From an uncultured Prevotella sp. (GTDB lineage: Bacteria; Bacteroidota; Bacteroidia; Bacteroidales; Bacteroidaceae): a stretch of DNA of 64,000 nucleotides. The position numbers and the translations under genes are program-made. Location of the stretch: positions 1-64,000 of the forward strand of contig CAMYVQ010000002.1 in the NCBI GenBank assembly GCA_947302435.1, written 5' to 3'. The notes under the pieces are model-generated. The model was not told where the DNA came from. It saw nothing but the letters and a program-made list of their open reading frames with translations, and did not search any database. This document shows positions 25,248-34,249 of the stretch, one piece after another (within the stretch, counting starts at the first letter, position 1; each line of letters opens with the position of its first letter).

Positions 25248-26679
25248 GGTCTTTCAGTATTTGGTAGATTCGTTCCACATCGACATGTCGGCGCACGTGG
25301 TCGGCCAGCTTGTCGTATTGTGCTTCCTTGAAGTCGGCATAGCTTTGAATTTTTGGCTGTTCGCTCTTGGCAATCCCTTTCAACAGGTGTTCGATGACGG
25401 GTGCATTGTCGAGGAAACCGTGGATGTAGGTGCCGATGCAGTGGTCGGTCTGCAGGATGGGTTGGTTGGTGTCGCTGATGCCCTGATGAATCTCGTAGCC
25501 CTGACACTCCTGCCCCTCGAACTGGAACGTCACTTGTTGCGTGGTCTTCGTCTGGGTCATGGTGGTGTGGATGGGCAGCAGACCGAGTCCGGGTAGACGG
25601 GCAATATCGCCTTCGATGCCTTCGGGGTCTTCAATCGTCTGCCCCAGCATCTGATAGCCGCCGCAGATGCCAACAATTGTCTTTCCTTCGCGATGGGCAC
25701 GGACGATGGCCTGTGCGCAGCCGTTGCGGCGCAGTTCCAGTAGGTCGTCGAGTGTGGCTTTCGTGCCTGGGAGGATGACAATGTCGGCCCGGCTGATGTC
25801 TGTGTTGTTGTTGGTATAGAAGAGGTTGACCCGTGGGTCGCGTTCTAAGGTGTCGAAGTCGGTATAGTTACTGATATGGCGCAGCAGTATGACGGCCACG
25901 TTCACCTTTCCCTCAGCCAGTTGCCGACGCTTTTTCTCTAAGCTGACACTGTCTTCCTCTTCAATATAGATATCTTTATAATAAGGTATTACCCCAAGCA
26001 CTGGCACACCGCAGAGGTCTTCCAGCATGCGCCGGCCTTCGTCGAAGAGTCGCATGTCGCCGCGGAACTTGTTGATGATGATGCCCTTGATAAGCTTGCG
26101 GTCTTCTTCCGACTGTAGCATAATGCTACCATATACCGAGGCAAACACGCCTCCACGGTCGATGTCGCCGACCAGAATCACGTCGGCCTTGGCATAGCGC
26201 GCCATCGACATGTTCACCAGGTCGCGGTCTTTCAGATTCATCTCTGCGATGCTGCCCGCCCCTTCCATCACGATGGGGTTGTAGCGTGAGGCAAGACGGT
26301 CGAAGGCGGCGTGGACCTCCTTTTGAAGTGAAGAGTGAATACTACACTCTTCACTATAAAAGCTGTATGCATCTTTGTTACCGATGGGACGGCCATTGAG
26401 CACTACCTGTGAGGTGTGGTCGCTCTGCGGTTTTAGCAGCAAGGGGTTCATGTCCGTATGGCAGGGAATGCCGGCAGCCTCGGCCTGAACGGCTTGCGCA
26501 CGACCAATCTCCAAGCCTTCGGGGGTGGCATAGCTGTTCAGTGCCATGTTTTGTGCCTTGAAGGGTGCCGGGTGGTAGCCGTCTTGCTTAAATATACGGC
26601 AGAAGGCGGCAGCAACGATGCTCTTGCCTACGTCGCTTCCCGTGCCGGCGAACATGATGGGGTGCATTAACTTTTTCAT
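25240..26679 (-). CDS. cobQ/cbiP: Cobyric acid synthase
   Basis: MFAGTGSDVGKSIVAAAFCRIF, PFKAQNMALNSY, MEGAGSIAEMNL, GICGGYQMLG. Confidence 0.95.
   Translation of the reverse strand: MKKLMHPIMFAGTGSDVGKSIVAAAFCRIFKQDGYHPAPFKAQNMALNSYATPEGLEIGRAQAVQAEAAGIPCHTDMNPLLLKPQSDHTSQVVLNGRPIGNKDAYSFYSEECSIHSSLQKEVHAAFDRLASRYNPIVMEGAGSIAEMNLKDRDLVNMSMARYAKADVILVGDIDRGGVFASVYGSIMLQSEEDRKLIKGIIINKFRGDMRLFDEGRRMLEDLCGVPVLGVIPYYKDIYIEEEDSVSLEKKRRQLAEGKVNVAVILLRHISNYTDFDTLERDPRVNLFYTNNNTDISRADIVILPGTKATLDDLLELRRNGCAQAIVRAHREGKTIVGICGGYQMLGQTIEDPEGIEGDIARLPGLGLLPIHTTMTQTKTTQQVTFQFEGQECQGYEIHQGISDTNQPILQTDHCIGTYIHGFLDNAPVIEHLLKGIAKSEQPKIQSYADFKEAQYDKLADHVRRHVDVERIYQILKDHD
26327..26355. repeat. In-frame inverted repeat of the TTCACTC family in cobQ
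   Basis: AGTGAAGAGTG-AATACTA-CACTCTTCACT, perfect 11-bp arms. Confidence 0.9.
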
Positions 26680-26693
26680 TCTTTCTCAACAGG

Positions 26694-27152
26694 TTAGGGG
26701 GCTTTTATGGCTAATACAAACAGATAGTCGGACAGGCGGTTCATCATTCTCAGGATGCTTTCGTCGAGGGAATGATGGCGGCTTACGGTCCAAAGACGGC
26801 GTTCGGCGGTGCGGCACTGCGCCCGTGCCACATGGATGATGCCGCGAGGCAGTACAAAGCCTGTAGGCATACGGGTGGCAGCAATGGCCTGCTCCATGCG
26901 TGCCGTAAGCTCGTCGCAGTGCAACGGGCGCGGATTCTCCTTGCCGTCGGGCGTGGCCACATGGCTCATCACGACCATCAGTTCGCGTTGTATATCCTCG
27001 ATGAGGGGGGAGGCTGGTAGGCAGCCTAACAGTGAATTGAGCATGTCGATCTCTCCGTTGGCCTCAATGCGTGGGTCGTCTTTGCTCACACGGACACCGC
27101 CGCGCAAACTCGTCTCACCTCCATCGCCTGTTTTGGTAAATATCTGTTTCAT
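26694..27152 (-). CDS. PduO-type ATP:cob(I)alamin adenosyltransferase
   Basis: KQIFTKTGDGGETSLRGGVRVSKDDPRIEANGEIDMLNSLLG. Confidence 0.92.
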   Translation of the reverse strand: MKQIFTKTGDGGETSLRGGVRVSKDDPRIEANGEIDMLNSLLGCLPASPLIEDIQRELMVVMSHVATPDGKENPRPLHCDELTARMEQAIAATRMPTGFVLPRGIIHVARAQCRTAERRLWTVSRHHSLDESILRMMNRLSDYLFVLAIKAP

Positions 27153-27169
27153 CAACTATGAACTATGAA

Positions 27170-27736
27170 TTATGAACTATGAACTGAATACAAGTGCGTG
27201 TAGCTGGCCAATACGTTCTTGTATCTGAATACCGGTGTCGGCACAGGATTCCCTTTGGCATCGTAGACCTGAACGATGCTTTTGGGCGTTTCACCCAAAA
27301 ACTGCGTATAGTGAAACTCATGTCCGCGATACTCCTTGCCGTCGAGTTCGAAGCGGCGGTAGCCTAATGACAGCTTGCGGTCGGCCTTCCGCGCCGTGAT
27401 GGAGTAGGGGAGCACGCCGCATAAGGGAAACTCGCCTTCATCGCTGACGATGCTGCGACACAGGTACATCATGCCTCCACACTCTGCCACGATCTTGCCG
27501 CCTCGTTCCGCATATTCGCGGATGGCCTTTCGGCAGGCTTCGTTGGCCACTAATGCTTCCAAGTGTTTTTCGGGATAGCCGCCAGGCAGATAGAGCAGGT
27601 CGATGCCGTCAAGCTGGGGAACGTCTGTTTCAGGGTCGAAGAAGCTGACATTACCCAAGCGGTCGATATTCTCCTGATAGATAAAGGAGAACGATTCGGC
27701 GTTGCGTGCTATAAGTGTGTGATGAGTCTTTTCCAT
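27170..27736 (-). CDS. cbiA (C-terminal part): Cobyrinate a,c-diamide synthase, glutamine-amidotransferase half (split CbiA/CobB)
   Basis: LYLPGGYPEKHLEAL, IVAECGGMMYLC; overlaps the upstream half by 28 nt in another frame. Confidence 0.88.
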   Translation of the reverse strand: MEKTHHTLIARNAESFSFIYQENIDRLGNVSFFDPETDVPQLDGIDLLYLPGGYPEKHLEALVANEACRKAIREYAERGGKIVAECGGMMYLCRSIVSDEGEFPLCGVLPYSITARKADRKLSLGYRRFELDGKEYRGHEFHYTQFLGETPKSIVQVYDAKGNPVPTPVFRYKNVLASYTHLYSVHSS

Positions 27737-28365
27737 TCGATCTGTTCTTCTATCAGTTTTAGAAGTGTTTCGTCATCGGTCGCTTCTGAGAAGTCAAGTC
27801 CCAAATAGCGTGACCCTTGTTCAAGCAAAGTGTTTTTTTGCAGATAGCCCAGACATTCGATCTTCAAATCCTCGCACGCCTGTCTGAGCATTTGGGCATG
27901 CTTTTCAGACCCCACCTTATTAAATATAACGCCAGCGAAGTGAATGTCTTTTCTGAAGTTCACGAATCCCGACAGCAATGCGGCCATGGAATAGGCCGAC
28001 GACTTGGCATCGACCACCAATAGGATGGGAATGTCTAATACTCGTGCAATGTCTGCTGAGGATCCTCTGTCGCGGTCGTAGCCGTCGAACAGTCCCATCA
28101 TGCCTTCTACGATGCACACGTCAGCATCGGCACCGTAGCGCATGAAGAGTTCCCTGACATGCGCTGGTGTGGCCATGAATGTATCGAGGTTAATGCTGGG
28201 ACGACCGCACACGGCTGTATGGAATTTCGTGTCGATATAGTCGGGGCCGCACTTGAACGGTTGCACCTTGAATCCCTTCTTCGTCAGCAACGCCATCAGA
28301 CCGCGGGCAATCGTTGTCTTGCCCGATCCGCTCATGGGTGCAGCAATGAGGAACTGTGATTTCAT
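27709..28365 (-). CDS. cbiA (N-terminal part): Cobyrinate a,c-diamide synthase, ATPase half (split CbiA/CobB)
   Basis: FLIAAPMSGSGKTTIARGLMALL, QPFKCGPDYIDTKFH, VEGMMGLFDG; start 28365. Confidence 0.88.
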   Translation of the reverse strand: MKSQFLIAAPMSGSGKTTIARGLMALLTKKGFKVQPFKCGPDYIDTKFHTAVCGRPSINLDTFMATPAHVRELFMRYGADADVCIVEGMMGLFDGYDRDRGSSADIARVLDIPILLVVDAKSSAYSMAALLSGFVNFRKDIHFAGVIFNKVGSEKHAQMLRQACEDLKIECLGYLQKNTLLEQGSRYLGLDFSEATDDETLLKLIEEQIEWKRLITHL

Positions 28366-28464
28366 GCTGCAAAGATACATTACTTTTTGAATATTTTTGC
28401 AAAGCAGTAGCAAATTTTTCACTTTTCGCTCTTCACTTTTCACTTTATTTCGTACCTTTGCACC

Positions 28465-28635
28465 CGAAATGGCAATCTGGTGGCTGATGCCGCCTGATGA
28501 AAGGGAATCCGGTGAGAATCCGGGACTGTACCTGCAGCTGTAATCCTCATTTTGAGGTCTGCTTGTATAACGCCACTGACCATCGTGTCGGGAAGGTAAA
28601 GCAGACTGGGGAAAGTCAGAAGACCTGCCAAGTTT
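28465..28635 (+). ncRNA. Cobalamin riboswitch
   Basis: GGAATCCGGTGAGAATCCGGGACTGTACCTGCAGCTGTAATCC...GCCACTG...GGGAAGG...GGAAAGTCAGAAGACCTGCC, upstream of a TonB receptor; TACCTTTG promoter element just 5'. Confidence 0.95.
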
Positions 28636-28684
28636 TCAAGAGTACGACCGTACAGGAAGATACGGTGCGGAAAAACGTTGTTTT

Positions 28685-30838
28685 ATGAAAAGAATCATGA
28701 TGGGTACGGCCATGCTTTGGCTTGCCCACACATTGACGGCACAGACCACGCTGCTTTCTGACTCTATTCAGGAGGTCGTCGTCACGGGTACAGGAACGCA
28801 GCACTTGCTGAAGAATGCACCCGTGCAGACCGAGGTGATCACCCGGCGCATGCTGCAGCAGTACGGCGGCGGTTCGCTACAGGACATTCTGAGTGGCCTC
28901 ACGGCTTCATTTGCCTTCAACGAAGGCGACATGGGTTCGCAGATGCAGATGAATGGTTTGGGTAATTCTTATATATTGATACTGGTAGACGGAAAACGGT
29001 TGCATGGTGACAATGGCGGCGAGAATGACTTGAGCCTCATTGATCCCCACAATATTGAAAAAATTGAAATTGTGAAGGGTGCTTCCAGCGCGCTTTACGG
29101 CTCCGATGCCATTGCCGGTGTCATCAATATCATTACCCGAAAACAACAGAACGATGCACTAAACATAGAACTGACACAACGTCTGGGCAGTTTTGGTGAG
29201 TCGCGTAGGAATGCCAGTTTGGCTTTCGCTCTTGGTAAATTCAAGAGCTATACCCACTATCAGGGTTATAATAGCGACGGTTGGCAGAACACCTCGGTCG
29301 AAGACCGCCGTCAGACGGAGTTCCTTATCACCGATTCGCGCAACATGACCGTCAATGCCAATCGTCATTGGCAGGTGTCGCAGCGGTTCACCTATACGCC
29401 CGTCAAGTCATTGGAATTTTATGGTGAGGCATCCACTTATTGGAAGCGCATCTATCGTCCCAAGGGCACTCATCCGGGGGTGGACATCAAAACCTATGAC
29501 CTGGCCTATCGCAATCAGAGTGCTGCCATCGGCGGCAAGTGGCTCCATGGGCTGACAGACAGCAAGACCGATGCCATTACCCTCGATGTAGACTGGAACC
29601 GCCATGCCTATTATTATGAGTACACTGCCTTCACATTGACCGAAGGCTACGATCCCAACGGACAGCTCACCCCCTATTATCCCTATTTCGAAGGTGATGA
29701 AGAAGTGCAGAGCGACCAGCGCTGCACCATGGCTCACCTGAAAGGAGTGTTCTCGCTACCCTTTGAAAACCGGTTAAGTGCCGGCGCAGAATGGCGTTAC
29801 GACTTGCTGAAGGCTCCCATGCGTGTGGTCAACGGCAGGGTGGAGGATCATACCGAGGCCCTCTATTTGCAGGACGAATGGAGTCATGCGTGTAGCGATG
29901 CCGTCGCAATAAATCTGACTGCCGGCCTGCGGCTCACAAACAATGGAAAGTTTGGCCGTCGGCTCACGCCAAAGGTGTCGGGCATGCTCTCCATTGGCGA
30001 CCACTGGCGGCTGCGTGCCACCTGGAGCCAAGGCTTCAAGACCCCCACGCCCAAAGAACTGCACTACCGATACGTGCGCAATATGGGCGGCACTATTCTC
30101 TGCATCGGCAACACGTCGCTGAAACCGCAGACCTCGAATTATTATGCCCTGAGTGGCGAGTGGGACTGGAAGGGACTGAATGTCACGCTGACGGGGTATC
30201 TGAACGATGTGGATGACATGATCACCCTGGTCACCGTCCCGGTTTGGCATGCACCGGCCTACTATATAGAAATGTACGACCCCACCAAGACACGGCAGTA
30301 CCAGAATCTTGAGACGGCCAAGACACGAGGCGTCGACTTCTCCGTGCGCTATCGCATCGCCCCTGAGTGGACGGCTGGTCTGAGCTATAGCTATCTCGAC
30401 ACTGACGCCCAGCAGTATGACACGGACAAGGAACAGCTGCAAAAGGTCGTCATCGACGGATATGCACGCCATAAGGGCAGTTGTTACGCCACATGGAACC
30501 ACACCTTTGCAAAGAAATACAAGCTGGGCATAGGCATTTATGGGCGTATGTCGTCGACTCGCTATTATCAGATCAACGGTAACGGAAAGGGGTACCAGTT
30601 GTGGCGACTTACCACTACTCATGAGGTGGGTAGCAAGGGGGCTTGTCGTATAGAGGCTGGAGTCGACAACGTGTTCAACTACGTCGACCGAACGCCCCAT
30701 GGACTGCATCTCGGCACAACGACTGCCGGACGTACAGTCTACGCTTCGCTCACCCTTCGTTTAAACTGGGGAAAGAAACTCAATTTTACAACTAACAATA
30801 AGTCTAACTTAAATCAAAGAAACAATGAAGAAGATTAA
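28685..30838 (+). CDS. btuB: BtuB-like TonB-dependent receptor
   Basis: IQEVVVTGTGTQHLLKNAPVQTEVITRR, YGSDAIAGVINIITRK; downstream of the B12 riboswitch. Confidence 0.9.
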   Translation: MKRIMMGTAMLWLAHTLTAQTTLLSDSIQEVVVTGTGTQHLLKNAPVQTEVITRRMLQQYGGGSLQDILSGLTASFAFNEGDMGSQMQMNGLGNSYILILVDGKRLHGDNGGENDLSLIDPHNIEKIEIVKGASSALYGSDAIAGVINIITRKQQNDALNIELTQRLGSFGESRRNASLAFALGKFKSYTHYQGYNSDGWQNTSVEDRRQTEFLITDSRNMTVNANRHWQVSQRFTYTPVKSLEFYGEASTYWKRIYRPKGTHPGVDIKTYDLAYRNQSAAIGGKWLHGLTDSKTDAITLDVDWNRHAYYYEYTAFTLTEGYDPNGQLTPYYPYFEGDEEVQSDQRCTMAHLKGVFSLPFENRLSAGAEWRYDLLKAPMRVVNGRVEDHTEALYLQDEWSHACSDAVAINLTAGLRLTNNGKFGRRLTPKVSGMLSIGDHWRLRATWSQGFKTPTPKELHYRYVRNMGGTILCIGNTSLKPQTSNYYALSGEWDWKGLNVTLTGYLNDVDDMITLVTVPVWHAPAYYIEMYDPTKTRQYQNLETAKTRGVDFSVRYRIAPEWTAGLSYSYLDTDAQQYDTDKEQLQKVVIDGYARHKGSCYATWNHTFAKKYKLGIGIYGRMSSTRYYQINGNGKGYQLWRLTTTHEVGSKGACRIEAGVDNVFNYVDRTPHGLHLGTTTAGRTVYASLTLRLNWGKKLNFTTNNKSNLNQRNNEED

Positions 30839-32054
30839 ATTCATGATGCTTGCCTTCGTGGCAGCATGTGTGTCTTTCTCGTTTGTCGCTTGTGGCGATG
30901 ATGATGAGAAAATCGTTGAACGTGAGGTCGTAAAGACCGACACGGTGAAGGTGAAAGAGAGCGACGACACCAACTGGTCTCGCTATCAGAAGATGGTGAA
31001 CGAACAGGTGAACGCCAAGAAGGCCAAGAGTGGCAACAAGAAGGTCATTCTGCTCGTGGCTTTCGGTTCTACCTGGCAGCAGGCTTTCGATACCTTCGAC
31101 AAGATTCAGGAAGAATACGATGCCAAGTACAACAAGCAGGGCTACGATGTCTACATGTCGTTCTCTTCAGCCATCTGCATCACACAGGCTGCCGCCGGCG
31201 AGAATGTCGAGAATCCCGACCAGCCAGCTGAGGTGCGTCTGTACTTTGATCCCGAACACTGGCTCACTGCTTTCGGTCTGGCTGCTTATGAGGAAATTGT
31301 TGTACAGTCGCTGCAGGTCATTCCTGGTGAGGAGTTCCGTCGTGTGCGTGACTCATACGTGAAGGACTTCATGAACAACAAGAACGGCGACTTCACCGAG
31401 GACTATCTGCACAGCATCGACAAGAAGGTGGCCGTGGGCCGTCCGCTGATGGGCGAGAAGAGCGACGAGCAGGACGATGTGAAGGAACTGGCCGATGTCC
31501 TCTTCGCTGAGAGCGACGTGAAGGCAGCTCTGAAGGATAACGGTCTGGTGGTCTTCATGGGACACGGTAACCCCGAAGGCTATGACTACTATGGTGCCAA
31601 TGCCCGTTATACTGAACTGCAGGAGGATTTGCAGAAGCTGGCTCCGAAGCAATTCTATGTGGGTACGGTAGACATGCCTGGCAATTATGTGGAAGACGTT
31701 CTGGAGGATGTAAAAGGCGACGGTCATACCAACAACAACGTGCAGCTCTACCCGCTGATGTCTATCGCCGGCGACCATGCCCACAACGACATGGCCGACC
31801 CTGAGGATGAAGAGAGTTGGTTCAGCATGTTCTGTGCCGCAGGTTTCACTAATACAAAGGCTTATGAAACCAACTATCCCAAGGCTGAGGCTTGCTATAA
31901 GAAGTATGTTGAGGGAACCGACTACATTCCTGCTTTGGCCGAGCGTTCTGCCGTCCGCAAGTTGTGGATGAAGCACACTGACGATGCCATCGATGCCATC
32001 AAGAATGGCAAGGGCATGTCGACTCCTGTTACAGAGGTTGAGGAGGAAGAATAA
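30825..32054 (+). CDS. Lipoprotein CbiK-family (sirohydrochlorin) cobaltochelatase-like protein
   Basis: Lipobox SFVACGDD; ILLVAFGSTWQQAF, VFMGHGNPEGYDYYGANARYTELQ, LYPLMSIAGDHAHNDMA. Confidence 0.88.
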   Translation: MKKIKFMMLAFVAACVSFSFVACGDDDEKIVEREVVKTDTVKVKESDDTNWSRYQKMVNEQVNAKKAKSGNKKVILLVAFGSTWQQAFDTFDKIQEEYDAKYNKQGYDVYMSFSSAICITQAAAGENVENPDQPAEVRLYFDPEHWLTAFGLAAYEEIVVQSLQVIPGEEFRRVRDSYVKDFMNNKNGDFTEDYLHSIDKKVAVGRPLMGEKSDEQDDVKELADVLFAESDVKAALKDNGLVVFMGHGNPEGYDYYGANARYTELQEDLQKLAPKQFYVGTVDMPGNYVEDVLEDVKGDGHTNNNVQLYPLMSIAGDHAHNDMADPEDEESWFSMFCAAGFTNTKAYETNYPKAEACYKKYVEGTDYIPALAERSAVRKLWMKHTDDAIDAIKNGKGMSTPVTEVEEEE

Positions 32055-32058
32055 TCGT

Positions 32059-34134
32059 ATGGGTAACAAACTTTTTTTGGCTCTTTTGGCAGTGCTTCTT
32101 TCGGGAGGCACTGCTTTTTCGCAAATCCATAGAATGGAAAAGGGTGACTCGGCTATGACCAGTCGCACCTATAGCCTCAATCCCGTGGTTGTCACCGGCT
32201 CTGGCCATCACCAGCGACTGAAGAGTACTGCTACACCCGTCCGTGTGCTCTCGGCACAGGAGATTCGTGAGCAGGGCATCACGACCTTCGAGGATGCTCT
32301 CGTCCGCATGCTGCCCCAGGCTTCGATGGCCCCTTCTTCGATGGGAACCTTCCTCCGTCTGAACGGCCTTGGCAACAAGTACATCCTCATCCTTATCAAC
32401 GGTCAGAAACTTTCAGGCGACATCTCGAACAATGTCGACCTGAGCCGTATCGACATGGCGCGTGTCAAGCGCATTGAGGTGCTCGACGGTGCAGCCTCGT
32501 CGCTCTATGGCAGCGATGCCATCGGTGGTGTCATCAACATCATTACCGACGAGTCCACCCGTTCCCTATGTAGCGCTTCCAACACTACGACCGTGAGCGG
32601 CTACGGAAAGCTCACGGAGAGCGTGACACTCGATGTCTATAAGAACGGCTTCGGCTCCTACACCTCGTTCACCCACGACCGTGCTGACAGCTACCAGAAC
32701 AGTGGCCTGGAATATCAAAAAGGCTCGGAAACGGCGACGCAGCCCACCATTGCCCCCCTCTTCACGGGCTATCGCTCCAATTTCGTCAGCCAGAAGTTCA
32801 CATGGTCGCCGACACGCCACTTGGCTTTCAATGCAGGCATCAGCTACAACCACAAGATCACCGACCGCCCCGACACCCAATCCGATATTGCCGGTGGCAC
32901 CGACTACGAGATGCGCTACAAGGGCCTGCGCTGGACTGTTGGTGGCATCTATAAGTTCGACCGCCGCAACTCCCTGCAGGCCGACTTGACCATCGACCGT
33001 TTCCGTTACGGCAAACAGTACGATGTGGCCACGAAGACTAACACCGTGGGCGACTACGTGCAGTCGAAGAAACAGCGCACCGCAGAGCGGCAGGTGAAGG
33101 CCATCCTTGGCCTGACTCCGAACGGCACCACCATCGTGGGCACCGACTGGCGATTGGACAAACTGCTAACCGCCACAGGCAACATCGACCAGGAAACCTA
33201 CGACCTGGCTTATTATGCACAGCACGAAGAGCCATTCCTTGACCACTTTACAGTCACCGTAGGTACTCGCTACGACTATCACAAGACTTTCGGCAACCAT
33301 GTTACGCCCAAGGTCGCGCTGATGGGGTCGTTCGGTTCTTTCAATCTTCGTGCTACTTATTCGGCAGGCTTTCGCGCCCCCGGTCTCGACGAACTCTATT
33401 ACCACTACTTCGCCGTGAACCGTGGCAAGGCACAGATCAGTTTCGGAAACCGTGACCTGAAACCTGAAAAGAGCAACTACTTTGCCCTGAATGCCGAATA
33501 TCGCAGCGACTTGTTGGCAGTCAGTCTCACTGGCTATCTGAACCGTATCAGCGACATGGTGGTGAAACAGAATATCGACGTGGACGACCCGACCCGAAAG
33601 ATGCTGATGAAGGAGTTTCCTGAAATGACCCAGGAGCAGGCCGACAAGATGGTGTCATACGCCTGCTATCAAAACAGTGATGAAGGTGATGTGAAAGGCT
33701 TCCAGCTCAACATCTCCGCCAACCTCTTGCGCGGCTTCAACCTCTCTGCCAACTACGCCTATACTTACGCCCGTACCAAGTCTGGCGAGGAGTGGAATGT
33801 TCTGGAGCGTAGCATCCGGCATGCTGCCACCATTGCTGCCAACTATCACCATACGTGGGGACGTTATGGACTGAACGTCAACCTCAATGGGCGTCTGCAG
33901 TCGAAGACTTACTATACGGGCAGCTACGAGGATGCCCCCGGCTACGGAATCTGGAATCTGAACACCACTCACAGTTTTGATATAGCAAAGTGGGTCTATT
34001 TGGAGCCGAGTCTTGGCATCGACAATATTTTCGACCGTGTTGACCGCCGCATAGACTCATCCGCCCGTAAATATGCTCTCTATTCTCCCGGTCGTATGTT
34101 TATAGTGGGGCTGAAAGTGAAATTCAAAAACTGA
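32059..34134 (+). CDS. Second BtuB-like TonB-dependent receptor
   Basis: LNPVVVTGSGHHQRLKSTATPVRVLSAQEI, YGSDAIGGVINIIT; ATG at 32059, 5 bp after the chelatase ORF. Confidence 0.9.
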   Translation: MGNKLFLALLAVLLSGGTAFSQIHRMEKGDSAMTSRTYSLNPVVVTGSGHHQRLKSTATPVRVLSAQEIREQGITTFEDALVRMLPQASMAPSSMGTFLRLNGLGNKYILILINGQKLSGDISNNVDLSRIDMARVKRIEVLDGAASSLYGSDAIGGVINIITDESTRSLCSASNTTTVSGYGKLTESVTLDVYKNGFGSYTSFTHDRADSYQNSGLEYQKGSETATQPTIAPLFTGYRSNFVSQKFTWSPTRHLAFNAGISYNHKITDRPDTQSDIAGGTDYEMRYKGLRWTVGGIYKFDRRNSLQADLTIDRFRYGKQYDVATKTNTVGDYVQSKKQRTAERQVKAILGLTPNGTTIVGTDWRLDKLLTATGNIDQETYDLAYYAQHEEPFLDHFTVTVGTRYDYHKTFGNHVTPKVALMGSFGSFNLRATYSAGFRAPGLDELYYHYFAVNRGKAQISFGNRDLKPEKSNYFALNAEYRSDLLAVSLTGYLNRISDMVVKQNIDVDDPTRKMLMKEFPEMTQEQADKMVSYACYQNSDEGDVKGFQLNISANLLRGFNLSANYAYTYARTKSGEEWNVLERSIRHAATIAANYHHTWGRYGLNVNLNGRLQSKTYYTGSYEDAPGYGIWNLNTTHSFDIAKWVYLEPSLGIDNIFDRVDRRIDSSARKYALYSPGRMFIVGLKVKFKN

Positions 34135-34195
34135 AGCACCAATATTGGAAATTTCAAGTCGTGAAACTGTTCTTATGATTTCCAAATGGATATAA

Positions 34196-34223
34196 AGAAG
34201 AGAGCCGTTGTGGCTCTCTTCTT
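34196..34223. terminator. Bidirectional hairpin terminator between convergent genes
   Basis: AGAAGAGAGCC-GTTGT-GGCTCTCTTCTT. Confidence 0.75.
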
Positions 34224-34249
34224 ATACAATTGCAGAAAGATGGGATTTC

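Noticed and set aside
27709-27745. Programmed -1 frameshift in cbiA
   Set aside because: The overlap (GAATGGAAAAGACTC) lacks a canonical X XXY YYZ slippery heptamer; kept only as a split-gene observation.
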